From contig NW_026251758.1 of assembly GCF_025024155.1 (NCBI RefSeq), forward strand, positions 1 to 64,000: 64,000 nt of DNA, in the 5' to 3' direction. The translations under genes were made by a program, and so were the position numbers. A model generated the notes under the pieces. The model was not told where the DNA came from. It worked only from the letters and a program-made list of their open reading frames with translations, and searched no databases. This stretch comes from Gamsiella multidivaricata. Its lineage: Eukaryota; Mortierellomycota; Mortierellomycetes; Mortierellales; Mortierellaceae. Positions 43,341-54,851 of the stretch are shown one piece after another; positions within the stretch are counted from its first letter, which is position 1; the number at the start of each line of letters is the position of its first letter.

Positions 43341-43621
43341 GAATAATAGCAATTTACAATGACAATATAACAATAACAGCAAACAAGGATAACAGAGTAC
43401 AATATTTATTGAGTTCTCCTTGAGAACATGCGTCGTGTCGTGTCATTTTGAACAGGGGAAAGGATTGGAGAGTTGAATTGTCCGAAGTGTTTTCGTGAAA
43501 TTGGTATAATTGGACATGATAAGCAAATAGAAGGAAAAGAAAATGGGCGAGCAATGGTACACATGAAAAAGAAAGAAAATAACATATAAGCAAAAACAAC
43601 AACAAGAACGAAGCAATGAAT

Positions 43622-43638
43622 ACAGCAACAACAACAGC

Positions 43639-43671
<33 letters not shown>
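43622..43671. repeat. CAA/AAC trinucleotide microsatellite
   Basis: About 16 near-perfect units, interrupted by CAG twice, followed by a run of A. Confidence 0.9.
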
Positions 43672-43863
43672 AAAAAAAAAAAAATGCGGTTGAAATAAAA
43701 AAAACGAGTAGAGAAAACAAAGGACAACAACTACTGTGGAGCGTGAAAGTCGATAGAGGAGTAGTAATAGTAATAATAACAATAACAATAACAATAATAT
43801 ATATAAAAAGATAACAAAAAACAAACCATTAAACAACGGGGGGCTAGATGCTATCCCATCCAT

Positions 43864-46071
43864 CTACCGATGCAGGCTTGACCACGAAGGCGAGAGCGAC
43901 TCAGCCTTCTGATCTGAGAACGGGTCCATGTCCAGTAGACCCTCGTTCGAATCAAACGTCTTGAACGGATCGTTACTCGACGTCAACGACGGGATCGAAT
44001 TCGTCCTGCTGATCGTCGATCGCGAAGGATAACTGGCGCCCGAAGGCAGATGATCCTGATAATACCGATCGTACTCCTGTTGCTGCAGCTCATACTGTCG
44101 CAGCCTTTCCTGGAACTCCTCCTCCGTGATCATCAAACTATCCGGGATACTCGATAGCGAGCCCGTTGTCTCTGTCATACTCTGCTGAAGCCCAAGAGAC
44201 GAATTGCCCAAAGAGTTGAGCGTGCTCCTCCTGTACCGATACCGTGATGATGCGGCCCCGATGGTGTCGGCCATACTGGCGCCACTGCCCGCGGTTCTCA
44301 AACTAAGGATATCGGCCATACGGGATTCAGAGTCTCGGCCGCTGCTGCTGTTGATCGATCCTGCGTCGAATCCCTCTTCCAGATTCCGTGCTGCTGCTGA
44401 TGATGATGACAGTGGCGGATACTCCTGTAACAGACGCTCTGCGCGCGCCTGCATCGCCGCAGCCCAGTACTTGCGGACCACAGAGGATGTCTCGAAATTA
44501 GAACGCGTCGATGTCATGGAATTGGTGCCACCGTACGAATCCGTGAATGGTGATGAGGCCATCCGCGTTTGAGGCGGCAATATTGGGGTCTCAAAATGTG
44601 CATGTGGTGGTACAGCGATCTGTGCAACATCCATGTCCGCGGCTGCTCTCGCGTTGTTGCTCCATTTCGATGTTAAACCTCCTCGGGATTCCCGCGCAGT
44701 CTCTAGATCTGTATAGCTTTCAGTGCCCGTGGAAATGCCCGCGGGGAGGATGCCCAAAGCTTTTTCGTCCAACCGTGTCGTTGTCGTTGTCGTTGTTGTC
44801 TCGACGTCGTCATCATCATCCCCATCATCTTCCATCTGATAAAAATAGCCCTCCTTTGGTTTACGCCCAAGTCGGAGTCTTCTCTTGGTCTCTTTCATAA
44901 TACCCTCCGACGATCTCGATCGGGGAAACGCCTTTTTGGAACGGGTCGCCCCCGCAAACCCACAGATCCTGCGACGGCGCCGACTAATCACAAGCGAGGC
45001 CACCACGGCTGCCAGGCAAATCAGGATCAAGGCGCTGCAGATCGTGGCCCAGAGGGTTCTGACCCTCCGCCGTACTGTCCCATCCTCTGAGCCGCTTAAG
45101 GAAGAATCGCCGTTGGGTTGGGGTAGTGGCATCGAGGTCGTCACGGGGCTGGTGTCTCCATGGAATACTGAAGACGACTGGGATGATCCTCCGGAACCGT
45201 CTCCAGATCCGGGCGCAGAAGTCGATGTTGTAGTGGAGGGAGAAAGAGTGGTACTGTCGGGATTTGGGGAATATATGGCGCTGCTGACGGCTGTGGTGGT
45301 AGGGCTGCCGATGGTTACGGCCTCTGTGCTTGTGTCTGTGCTAGATATGGATGGCTGTGTAGGGACTAATGGGGCGATGGGCTGGATAGTGGTGGTTGGC
45401 GTGTGCGTAGTGGTGGTCGTTGGTGTCCCAATCCTGGGTATCCTCGCCACACCCGAACTTTTGGTCGAAGGTGTAGGCGAGGGCGGGGACTCTGAGGAAG
45501 ATGGAGAAGGGTCAATAGGGGGCATGAAGGGCTGAGGCGGAAGAAGCTGTGGTTCGAGCATAGGGGCCTTGATTGCAAAGTCGCACTTGTCCTGTTCAAA
45601 GTCGTATCCGAGGAAGCTTGATCCCTGGGCGAGGAGTTGGATGGAGCCGGTGGTGGCCTCGGGGCCGCAATCTGGTAGCCTGAAGGCATACTGTCCTGCG
45701 GGTGGTTGGATCTGCATGCCTGTGAAGAGAGTCTGGACCGATCGCCAGACGCCGGTGTCGGGGCCGTCAGCGTCCATGCAGTAGAGGTCTGCGGAGAGGG
45801 TGTCGAAGATGAGCTTGTCGAGGTCGGAGACACGCCAGACGAGGATGAGGTTCTCGCCTGGCTGTACGGCGGTGGAGGTGTCGGTCGGGGATACACAAGA
45901 GATGGCAGCGGCGAGGGGGGAGAGCAGAAGGAAGGGGAGGATGCAGAGGAGGAGGAGATGGGGCCGTAGAGAGGGGTGAGGAGGAGGACGGGAAGATGGA
46001 GCGGATGGTGTGGAGGAGAAGGAGGAGGGAGCTGCTGCGGGCGGGAGTGGAAGTGGAATATCCGGTGGCAT
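43864..46071 (-). CDS. Single-pass, Ser/Thr-rich surface membrane protein
   Basis: A single exon of 735 aa. The chosen ATG at 46071 (MPPDIPLPLPP) leads after a Pro/Ser-rich stretch to a hydrophobic segment (LLLLCILPFLLLSPLAAA), which could be a signal peptide or anchor. A small Cys-containing domain follows (CVSPTDTSTAVQPGENLILVWRVSD to EQDKCDFAI). Its opening resembles the Kre9/Knh1-like beta-sandwich of fungal wall proteins. A long Ser/Thr/Pro stalk comes next, then a transmembrane helix at about residue 350 (ATICSALILICLAAVVASLVI) with a stop-transfer RRRRR. The cytosolic tail is about 350 residues, with an Asp-rich patch and Gln-rich helix. This is the plan of fungal wall-stress sensors such as Mid2/Wsc, but no WSC domain is present. 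An in-frame ATG at 46212 is possible. Confidence 0.72.
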   Translation of the reverse strand: MPPDIPLPLPPAAAPSSFSSTPSAPSSRPPPHPSLRPHLLLLCILPFLLLSPLAAAISCVSPTDTSTAVQPGENLILVWRVSDLDKLIFDTLSADLYCMDADGPDTGVWRSVQTLFTGMQIQPPAGQYAFRLPDCGPEATTGSIQLLAQGSSFLGYDFEQDKCDFAIKAPMLEPQLLPPQPFMPPIDPSPSSSESPPSPTPSTKSSGVARIPRIGTPTTTTTHTPTTTIQPIAPLVPTQPSISSTDTSTEAVTIGSPTTTAVSSAIYSPNPDSTTLSPSTTTSTSAPGSGDGSGGSSQSSSVFHGDTSPVTTSMPLPQPNGDSSLSGSEDGTVRRRVRTLWATICSALILICLAAVVASLVISRRRRRICGFAGATRSKKAFPRSRSSEGIMKETKRRLRLGRKPKEGYFYQMEDDGDDDDDVETTTTTTTTRLDEKALGILPAGISTGTESYTDLETARESRGGLTSKWSNNARAAADMDVAQIAVPPHAHFETPILPPQTRMASSPFTDSYGGTNSMTSTRSNFETSSVVRKYWAAAMQARAERLLQEYPPLSSSSAAARNLEEGFDAGSINSSSGRDSESRMADILSLRTAGSGASMADTIGAASSRYRYRRSTLNSLGNSSLGLQQSMTETTGSLSSIPDSLMITEEEFQERLRQYELQQQEYDRYYQDHLPSGASYPSRSTISRTNSIPSLTSSNDPFKTFDSNEGLLDMDPFSDQKAESLSPSWSSLHR

Positions 46072-46389
46072 GTGTGAGTATGTGTGGGTATGTGAGTGGG
46101 TGTACAAGTCGAGTGTGTGGGGGCGAAGAGCGGGGTGTGTTGTGGTGCGGATGTATGAAGAGTAGCGGGGACAGGCGCAGAAGAGAGGCGGGAGAGCAAT
46201 TAGGAAGCACACAGAGGGGGGGGGGGAAGAGGGGGGAGAGAGAGGGGGAAAGAGAGATAGGAAGTAAAAATAAAACAGAGGGAGAGAGAGACAAAGAGAG
46301 CAGCCAAGGAGGGGGGATAGAGGGAATGAGATTCGACCGAGGAAGCAAAGAAGACGACAAAGACGGAGGCAAAGGAGCGAATGAACAAA

Positions 46390-46470
46390 GTGGATGAATG
46401 AGTGGATGAATGAGAGTGAATGAATGAGGGTGAATGAATGTGAGTGAGTGAATGAGCGAGTGAATGGAGT
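46390..46470. repeat. Degenerate GAATGA repeat
   Basis: Irregular units of GAATGA, GGATGA and GAGTGA over about 80 bases, in the upstream region of the surface-protein gene. Confidence 0.75.
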
Positions 46471-46587
46471 GGGTGTGAAAAGTGATCAGCCCAGCAGTCG
46501 AAGGAGAGGAGGAAAAAAGAAGGAAGTGAGACGAGCAATAACGTTATTTGAGGGGGGAAACACGGTAATGGTAATGAAAATGGAATA

Positions 46588-46630
46588 TGGAAATGGAAAT
46601 GGAAATGGAAATGGAAATGGAAATGGAAAT
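46588..46630. repeat. GGAAAT hexanucleotide repeat
   Basis: Seven near-perfect copies of GGAAAT in tandem. Confidence 0.9.
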
Positions 46631-47441
46631 AGAGAGGGGGTGGAACCAGCCCTCTGGGACAACAGACAAGAAGAACATGCAGACAACGTGCGCACTTCCA
46701 TTTCATTCGATTCATTCGGCTCCTTCGATGGGATGGCCCTTTTGCTGCTTTTCCTTATTTATTTACTACTCCACTGCTGCGGTAGTCCATGGTGCCATGC
46801 ATCCCCATTCCATGTTGCCTACCTAGTCTATCAGCCTAACTGCACCATCTACCTGTCTCCATCCGTGGCCTTGACTCTCTGCCCCATCCTTCTCTCCCAT
46901 CAGGACGCTTTTGTTGTTGTGTGCGTGTGTTTGTTTTGTTTGTGTGCTTTTGTGTTCGTGTGTTCGTGCTTTGTCTGTTGATTGCAGCTTTTGTCCATGG
47001 GCGTCTCTTTATTTCAGACTATTTATTTAATTGCTCCGTGTGTATCGCAATCTGCCTCATTTTGCGTCCTGTGCCGAAAACTCGTACATACAGGCACGAA
47101 ACAATAGAAGCGGGACTTGGGCCCTATTGGCGGCTGAACGAAGTAAGAGGAGGAATAGGAAGAGGAGGGGGAATTGAGAGCCAACATTCTTCTTTTTTAA
47201 GAAAGAATCTACAGTTAGACTGCCTGAATAAAATATAACAGTGTAGCGTGAGAGTACTGGGCTCACGTCGTTTTATTCCTCCCTCTCTTTTTTCTCTCGA
47301 TACACGGCCTCTATCCATGGGTAGATTTAGATGAATCATTAGTTTTTTGTGCTAGCCTACTTTTTTTATATGTCCACCCAATCGTTTATTAGCAAACAAA
47401 AAAATGTAAGGTCAAAGGAGGAAAGAGTGAGAGAGACACAG

Positions 47442-47456
47442 GAGGGGGGGGGGGGC
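47442..47456. repeat. Run of G
   Basis: An uninterrupted G tract of about 12-13 bases after AGGA, in the gene-free region. Confidence 0.8.
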
Positions 47457-50400
47457 CTGTTCGCGCGTCCAAGTAAAGTGAAAGAAGTTGTTTCAAGATT
47501 GGCCATCTCTCGATAATTTCTCATTGTAGAAAGACCGCCAAACCTACACTCCCAACAAATACTAGCGCTCCGCACAAGTTCCCTCCCCATTCGATACATA
47601 CTTTTGTGCCCGCATCCGAGATCAACCTCTGTCTCTCTGTCTGCCTGCCTGCCTGCCTGTGAAAGTCCGTTGCAACGTGAATGGCTGGGAATAGAAAGAA
47701 GCGGACATGTGTTTCCCAAACATTTACTCTGCAGCGCAGACGAGCGAAGTTGGGGGGAAACAAATAAGAGCAAGCGTACGTTGGTATGTGCCTCGTCCGT
47801 CCTTATGTCCTTTGGTATGACCATACTTTGATGTGCTACAAAGCATCAGAAGGAAAACGACATGCAAGCAAGCAAGATGTCCCAGTGATAATGCACGACA
47901 TATAACGCTCCGAGAACCACTTGTGATTCTTGTCCTTGTGTACCTCCTCCATTCCTCCTTATTGGTGGAGCAAAACGCGTGTGCCTGTTGACATGGTGCA
48001 TGGTCCACAAAATAACCCATTGGGGGCTTCTTCTCCCTCTTTTCTTACTCTCACTTTCTTTCTCTCGGATCCGACTCAACTCGACTCGGTTCGACTGATA
48101 GGCCGGTATCTCCTACAATCTCTGGGCGCCACCTATCTGTCGGAAAGCCAAAAAGAATCGGCCTCTGCAAAGACGCCGTCTAGTACGTTCTTTTCTTTTA
48201 CTGTCGCCATTTCTCTATTTCATTCTCTCACGCTCTTGGACAATGTGATTTGCTCACGCCAAAACAAACAAACACTCCAAAGAAAAATAAAAATGCATGC
48301 ATCAGAACCATGGCGAAGGAGAATAAAGTCAGAGAGCGAATCGTCGGAGAGGCGAACCTTCCGTAAACGTGCCTCCCATCTGAGCACGATAACCTTTTAT
48401 CCTGTTTTCGTGCGGGGAGCAGCCTTTTTTTTTTGAACATACCATAGAATTGTAGGCGATCTGGATCACGTATCGGAACTAGCGAGCCATCGGGAAGAAA
48501 GAAAAAAAAAAAAAAAAAAAGGCGCATATTTTAAACAGCATGCTGATGATCGATCAGTCACCATTGGGTCTATTGATAGTCTAGTCGAGAATACTCATTT
48601 TAGCGTCGGGGCTAGTCTGGTTGTGGAGCCGCGCTGTAAACAACAGGGGGGTATGCAAAGAGACGCGTACACATCTACACTCGGGAATGAAATAGAGAAG
48701 TATGAATAGTGCATGATTAGAAATCAGGGGATGATGGTTCCAGAGGTACAATAGACTGTTACTATACATTCTGGGTATCTGGGTAGATACATAGACTACC
48801 TCTTGCTATATAAAATGCCGGAGTCTTGAGCGGGGTTTCGCGCACATGTTTGTGGGACGTTTTATTATGAAGAGCACTTTCACTTTGCGCGGTGTGAGAT
48901 CTCTCGTGGCCACTTTTGAAATTACTCCGAAGGCAAAAAAGAAATGGAGATGGAGTCTAGTTCGCCGCGAACATGGTATCAAATTCACGCGATATCTGTG
49001 ACTCTTCCCTCTGAGCAACTACAGCGTCCATCGACAGGGGAGTGAATATGTTTATGAATGCTGCTAAACACGTTGAGGGGGGGTTTTTTTTTATTTTCAC
49101 ACGAAGGTGATGCAGCGTCCATGTTGTTGTTTTTCATAATTTTGCCCGTTTTGTTCTGGTTGTTATTGTGGTTGCGCAGGCGTGTTTGCAGGTATATCTT
49201 ATTCACGCGTGAGTGAGCTGATGACCCTTCAACGCGCGAGGGTATATATACTTTTGCAAGAGTGTAAAATGAACTCCTTAGATTTTGGGAGTTTTGCCTG
49301 GGCTTTACAGCTTGCTAGCTGCCTTTTGAGGGGTTTCAATTGGGGTGTGCAAACGGACTGCAGTTGCTGCGATCTATCGGCCTAATGCAGCGACACGAGG
49401 TTATTCCGGGGTTGTGCATGAAGTAGGGATGAATGCGCCCTTGTTTTTCTCCGCCCAACAAGGCTTGGACTCCTGCACGAGAAAGAAATACGAAAAGGCG
49501 GGGTTTCCTTGAGGCTGTCGTGTGCGAGAGAGATCATCAGTCATCCAGGGGCCTGCAGATACTAAAAAAAAAGAAAAGAAAAGAAAGTCCCCTCGTGTCT
49601 AAAAGCAGGGGGTGCAGGGCTGTAAGTTGAGTCGTTGGCTTGCAGCTGTGTGCATTTCATTTCAAAAATATGAAGACACCAGACAGTGCGCGCGTGTGTG
49701 GTACTCTTCGAAGCCATAAAAGCATTCCCCCCCCCTTTCTTGCGTGTTTCTCAAGAAACAGTTGGCCTGGTAGATGCCCCAACAGTGAATCCTGCGTTAG
49801 GACGCTGTGAAGGAAGACGAGACTGAGAGCAAACAACCTGCGCCTTACATCCTTTTCTCCCCCAGCCTCATAGTCTACATGGGGTAGTTCATAATCTTTG
49901 TTGTGAATGCATGTACACACACATATCTTGTGTCCCCGTTCGCTACATCAATCGGATGTAAATCCGAACGAGGATTAGGAGAACACGAGAACAACGCCGT
50001 CGAACCTTGTCCGTGATGAGAACATCATGATAAATAGAGACGTATAGGGCGGGAGAGAGACATACCGAGGCGGAACGAATGTATAGCACACATTATTCGA
50101 CTGAGATGGTAGAAGAAGGTCGCCGTGTCGGCCGTATTCATGGAGTCATACGCGGAACTAACGCCATGACGGCATATACGCAGGCGTGAAGCTAGGGTGG
50201 GAAGAATCCTAAAAGGATGGTTCTATCGCGTAGTCTCTCACCTGTTTGTTGATTGTGCGCATGAACTCTGCATCATCGCTGAGAAAATAAATAAATAACA
50301 AAGCCAGACAATGGCACAAAAAGAACCCAGACGAACAGAGCGTTGCTGCATGCGGCGTGGTCTAATGTAGACGTGCAACAAGAGAAGAGAACGCAAACAA

Positions 50401-51585
50401 ACACAATGAGATGATGGTGGGCCCAGAGCCAGCTTGATGACGACTTTAGACTAGTTTTCGTTGAGAGCTGGATAAGATGATGTGTAAGCAGTCGAAAGAC
50501 TAAGTACAAGGTAGATTCGTGCATATTCAGCAAGAGCGATAGTCGACAATAACCATGCATTTGTGTTCTGGGTGGTTCTTTGCAGGGGGGCTGGCTGTGA
50601 AAGGATGATTTTTTTTTTTTTTTTTTGGAGGGAACAAGCCAAACTCGGCTGTAGCCCTTGCGCAAGCAAAACGCAACAGCTTTACTTAGACAGAACCCCA
50701 TCGGACCAAAAGTCGACAGCATCCAGGATGGGCGAGGGGGAGCCACGTTGCTTTGCAGCATTGGCTATTGCTGCAAATGGGGCCCAAAACAAGACACGTC
50801 TTTCAAATAAAAAAGAAGATTCTATGGCAGGATGACCATGGAGATAGCGACGCAGCCCCATGCTTATGGTCAAGCGACAGGGCGTAGGCGTAGAAAAACT
50901 GACCGTGGCCTCTTTGTTTTCCCACACGGAACAGGAGACATGTTTAGTAGAAAAGTCGCCCACGCCCTACTCCTGTGAGTATTGCCCGTGAGGCTGATTG
51001 GGTGGGTTGCAGAGGGTCCAATGTACGATAGGGTCATCGTCGCCGGGCGTCTGCCTCCGTCTCTTCTTCCTGTCTCCCTGTCCCCCTGTCTCCTTGTCTT
51101 CTTGTCTTCTTGGCGCTCTGATTTCTTTCTCCACTTGGTTCAATTCCTCATTTGCTACTCACCCTGCTCACTTCCTCGTCAGCTCTTCTTATTCCCAAAG
51201 TAATTATCGATCGCATTGAAAGAGCATTCAAAAACAGAGCCTTGGCCACCTCTTCGGCAGAAACACACTCTCTCTTTTGTTTTCTCACTTCCTCCCAACT
51301 CCCTCACACCCACTCCCTTCCCACACCACCAACGGCCTTCCTGCCTTATCCCTTCCCTTCCCTACAGCGTCTTCGCCTGTGCCTCCCTCAATTGCATCCA
51401 CATTCCTTTTTTGCATCTGTTTCCCCCCGGCTATCGGCTGTCCCTGCATAGGTAATTGTCCCCGGACTGAGTGATAATTCAGCCTCTGCCGCTGCATTCT
51501 GGTTTCGGCCCATTGGCCATTTGTTCACATGAACTCTTCCTTTTCGCTTGCCGTCTGCGCTGATGTCCATCCTTCCTTGCCTTGT

Positions 51586-51592
51586 TATATAA
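51586..51592 (+). promoter_or_regulatory. TATA box of the intronless gene at 51.7 kb
   Basis: TATATAA, 83 bases before the ATG at 51669, followed by a C/T-rich leader. Confidence 0.5.
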
Positions 51593-51668
51593 CATTTCAT
51601 CCTCCTACGTCCCTCTGCAACGACCGCACGCACTTACTCATCATCTACCCTCTCCCTTCCTATCCCTC

Positions 51669-53879
51669 ATGAAAACTCCTCTTCTTTTCCACACTCAATT
51701 CTTAGACTATCTATCAATGACCTCCAGGTCTTCAACCCACTTCATGACGACACAGGACACCATGACTCCAATGATCCCAGTACCCGCAGCAAAGAAGGTC
51801 ATCCCTTTCCCAAACATATCGACCAGTCCTCCTGGCTCCGCTGCTATGGACAATGCAACCATGGGCCATCCAACAGCGTCGCCCAGCTCCAGTTCATCCT
51901 CGGTCACCTTTTCATCCTCGGCTGCTTCTTCGCCCTCCTCCTCTACACTTTCGCTCCCTCCCCCGGCCGTCTCCTCGGACAAGGGCAAGGGCAAAGGCAA
52001 GGGTAAGGCGACAGCCTCTGCGTACGAGGAGGATGATTGTTGTTACGAAGAGAGCAGTGGCAATAATGGCTCGAGAGGCAGAGCCTTGTTTTGCACAGGA
52101 TTACAAACCAATCAGAACGCAGACAATGTTTGTGCAACCCAGTCATCGGATGCGCTTCTTCCCATGAACAACAACAGTAACAACAGTATTACACATCAAC
52201 AATCCCAACCACAACCACAACAGCAGAAGGGCGGCGAACACCTCCAATATCCTCATAAACCACATACAGAGGACCATGATCACCCCCCTTCCGCCGGTAT
52301 CTCCAGACCAACGACCGTCTCGGCTCTGACAGGCAAGGGCAAGGCATCGCGTGCCATGACCAGCTATCCCGGAACCATGGTTTATGACCCCAGCGAAGGA
52401 TCAGGCTCCGGATCTTCGCGCTCTCGATTCGCTTCTGCCGCTGCACAGTCCTCATACCTAACCGATCTGGACAACGGCGATGCTGGCGGTTCCAGCTCCG
52501 GTTCAGGATCTGGGTCAGGATCAAGTTCAAAGCCAGTCCTCAGCCGCGCCATGACAGGTCCAGCCTCAATGCAGCGTCCGTTTTTGACATCGGCAACCTC
52601 ATCGTCAGCCATCCCACCTTTGCCCAGCTATTCGAGCTCGACACCCGAGGAGAAGAAACTGAGCGACCAAGACCTGGCGCTCCTCAGCTACGACGCCATT
52701 CCAGCCGACTTTGATTTCGGCGATCTGCCATTCTATGACACGGACCCAAGGACCGGCCACATCTATGGTGATCCTCATGCCATCACACGCCCACATCTCA
52801 TTCCCGAGAAGCACTTTGACCTCTACCGATTCAACTATGATGAGTCCGATCCTCGGAGGACCAATATCTTCAACAAGCACAACGCATTATTGTACTACCA
52901 TCCTGGACGACACATTGGGCAGGAACAGGATTCATTGCGGGCGAACACAAATAATCAGCCTCTCTGGAACATGGTAGGGCGGACATCGACCTGGGGTACA
53001 TTGACAGCGACTGAGATGTTGACCAAGCGACAGATCAAGATCGTGATGGAGAATAACAAAAAGAAGGCTACAGCCGAGTCGTCGAGCGAGCCGATCTCCC
53101 GGTTCGTCTTCCGATGGAAAGCGGATGATTTTGTGGTCGAGTACAGGAAGCACAAGGATCAGTACCGTATTACTTGCTTCCAGATGTGTGGGGGCGAGTC
53201 CAAGTGGAAGCCACCCCAGCCCAAGCCGACGCAGACGATGTTCCATGGCATGGGCATGGATACCCCCGGAAATGTTCACATCCCCATCACAGTGGGTTCA
53301 CCCTCACCTTTCGATCCCACGCGGTATCTGCAGCTGATTTCAGAGTACCGATTGAATTCTGGTCCGGTTCAGAAGCGCGGAGTGTTTGAGCTGTACAACC
53401 CAGACACGTTCCCGGCCGAGTTTAGGAGCTTCCTGATGCTGGTCTCGCTCGTCATCCTGGATGTGGTGCGGCCGTTCGATGACAAGCAGTTCTACAGAGA
53501 GTTCCCAGATGCAGCGCTCAAGAAGTTGGCGGTTTCTGGTACGGGTGGGCTCCATACTGCGGGGGGTCCGGTACTGAACGGTCGTCCGGCTCTGATGGCG
53601 GTCGTGGGCCAGCTGGGCTCAATGTCTGGGTCTTCGCTGGCAATGGACCAGAGCAATGTGAGCTCGGCGAGCATGAAGGCCAATGCTGTCGCTATGGTGG
53701 ATGTGGGTCCGACGACGATACCGACTGTCAAATCTACGACACGGTCAAGGAGCATGACTCTTCCTGCCATTGTCGCTGCGCCTACTAGAACTCAGACCGC
53801 TCCTGCGGTTCCTTCTGTTATGGCCAGCAAGGAGAAGAACACCAAGATGTCGCGATGGGGAAGCTTTTTCAAGAAATAA
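51669..53879 (+). CDS. Intronless protein of unknown function, possibly tubby-like fold
   Basis: A single exon of 736 aa from the first in-frame ATG (51669); Met codons 16 or more residues further on (51717) are alternatives. The first ~330 residues are low complexity, with Ser runs, KGKGKGKGK, Gln/Asn tracts and GSGSGSGS. The C-terminal half looks folded: LPFYDTDPRTGHIYGDPHAI, RFVFRWKADDFVVEYRKHKD, YRITCFQMCGGESKW and EFRSFLMLVSLVILDVV. A short beta-hairpin-rich stretch followed by one hydrophobic helix is reminiscent of tubby/LURP-type domains, but no diagnostic motif was found. A basic C-terminus (MSRWGSFFKK) ends it. I do not recognise the family. Confidence 0.78.
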   Translation: MKTPLLFHTQFLDYLSMTSRSSTHFMTTQDTMTPMIPVPAAKKVIPFPNISTSPPGSAAMDNATMGHPTASPSSSSSSVTFSSSAASSPSSSTLSLPPPAVSSDKGKGKGKGKATASAYEEDDCCYEESSGNNGSRGRALFCTGLQTNQNADNVCATQSSDALLPMNNNSNNSITHQQSQPQPQQQKGGEHLQYPHKPHTEDHDHPPSAGISRPTTVSALTGKGKASRAMTSYPGTMVYDPSEGSGSGSSRSRFASAAAQSSYLTDLDNGDAGGSSSGSGSGSGSSSKPVLSRAMTGPASMQRPFLTSATSSSAIPPLPSYSSSTPEEKKLSDQDLALLSYDAIPADFDFGDLPFYDTDPRTGHIYGDPHAITRPHLIPEKHFDLYRFNYDESDPRRTNIFNKHNALLYYHPGRHIGQEQDSLRANTNNQPLWNMVGRTSTWGTLTATEMLTKRQIKIVMENNKKKATAESSSEPISRFVFRWKADDFVVEYRKHKDQYRITCFQMCGGESKWKPPQPKPTQTMFHGMGMDTPGNVHIPITVGSPSPFDPTRYLQLISEYRLNSGPVQKRGVFELYNPDTFPAEFRSFLMLVSLVILDVVRPFDDKQFYREFPDAALKKLAVSGTGGLHTAGGPVLNGRPALMAVVGQLGSMSGSSLAMDQSNVSSASMKANAVAMVDVGPTTIPTVKSTTRSRSMTLPAIVAAPTRTQTAPAVPSVMASKEKNTKMSRWGSFFKK

Positions 53880-54170
53880 GCACTTTTTCTTGAAATAGTG
53901 TGTTCTGTCTGCTCCATTCTTTGTCATGTTTTATACCCATCCTTCGTTTGCTACCATTACTATTACTAACTTCCACTGCTACTATTACAATTACTGCCAC
54001 TATGGCTGTTACCACAATCTTCTGTACATCAACATCAATATCTTTAGTAAAGTCTCTCAGCATCTAATGCTTTCTACAATGGTCTTTTGCTTTTTCTTGT
54101 CTCTGCTTTGTTCATTGAAAGAAAAAAAAAAATCAAATCGGGTATGCGGTTGTAGCGAATGTCATGCTGT

Positions 54171-54851
54171 TTAGTTGTCGTTTGGACCCTTGGTCCTGGC
54201 TTCCCATTCGATCCACGATCCAGGGTAATGACGCACACGAGTGTAGCCTAGTTCCTTTGCCTGTCCGAACGCCAACCTGGAACGACGACCGGATCTGCAA
54301 TAGAAAATCACTTCGTCGTCCTTGTCGAATCGTTTAAACCCTAGATTCATACGAAATTTTTTTAGTCGGGCATGTGCAGTTTTTTTTTTTCCTATCTTTC
54401 CCATTGGAATTAATGACTTTTACCGTATTCGTTCTCGAATTCCAGATCTGATAAGGAAACCAAGGCTTTGTTGAGAGATCCTAGTGGGATGAGTTTTGCA
54501 GTAGGGATGATTCCGAGGGCGGTCTCGTTTGGGTCGCGGACATCGATCAATGGTACCTGAAGACGAATAGTCGAGTACAAAAAAAACATGCGCACACACG
54601 AGGCCGTTAGATATGGCGCATTGCTTTGCGAGTTGAATCTGACTCACTCTCACACACTCTCATACTCTCTCCCACTCTCTCTTTTTGTGTCTCTCTGCCG
54701 TGGTCGCAGATCGTTTAAACAAGGTATATCGTATCAGGAATCCAAACCGTACTTTGCTCCCATGCTGCTGTGAGAGTTCCAAGACCTCTTCGAATGTTGC
54801 CTCTTCCTGCTTTGCACCTTGTCCTGTAGTTGCGTGGTATGGGGCGGCCAT
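54171..54851 (-). CDS. Single-domain rhodanese-like protein
   Basis: Three exons, complement(54171..54340, 54424..54556, 54753..54851), 133 aa, joins in frame. One rhodanese domain fills the protein: TFEEVLELSQQHGS, PLIDVRDPNETALGIIPTAK, IPLGSLNKAL, DDEVIFYCRSGRRSRLAFGQ, AKELGYTRVRHYPGSWIEW. The catalytic Cys is in the six-residue loop CRSGRRS, the loop size of sulfurtransferases rather than Cdc25-like phosphatases. Short eukaryotic members of this type (TSTD1-like) move sulfur to thiols such as glutathione; the acceptor here is unknown. No targeting signal is obvious. It converges with the gene before it, 291 bp away. Confidence 0.9.

Larger units (their letters stand above)
43033..43863. 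other. Convergent intergenic region rich in simple repeats
   Basis: 3' ends of CFT2 and the membrane-protein gene. It holds A/T runs, a CAA repeat and other simple sequence; the long minus-strand hydrophobic ORFs are translations of these repeats. Confidence 0.65.
46072..51668. other. 5.6-kb region without a convincing gene
   Basis: It lies between two divergent single-exon genes. The first 500 bases are purine-rich on the plus strand, with GAATGA-like repeats, and contain the CT-rich leader of the minus-strand gene. The rest shows only short ORFs dominated by homopolymers or simple sequence. No tRNA, rRNA or conserved domain was recognised. A long leader, distal control elements or non-coding RNA are possible. 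Confidence 0.5.

Noticed and set aside
43354..43863. Hydrophobic minus-strand ORFs with long Leu, Cys or Val runs
   Set aside because: They are translations of the CAA microsatellite and A runs in three frames.
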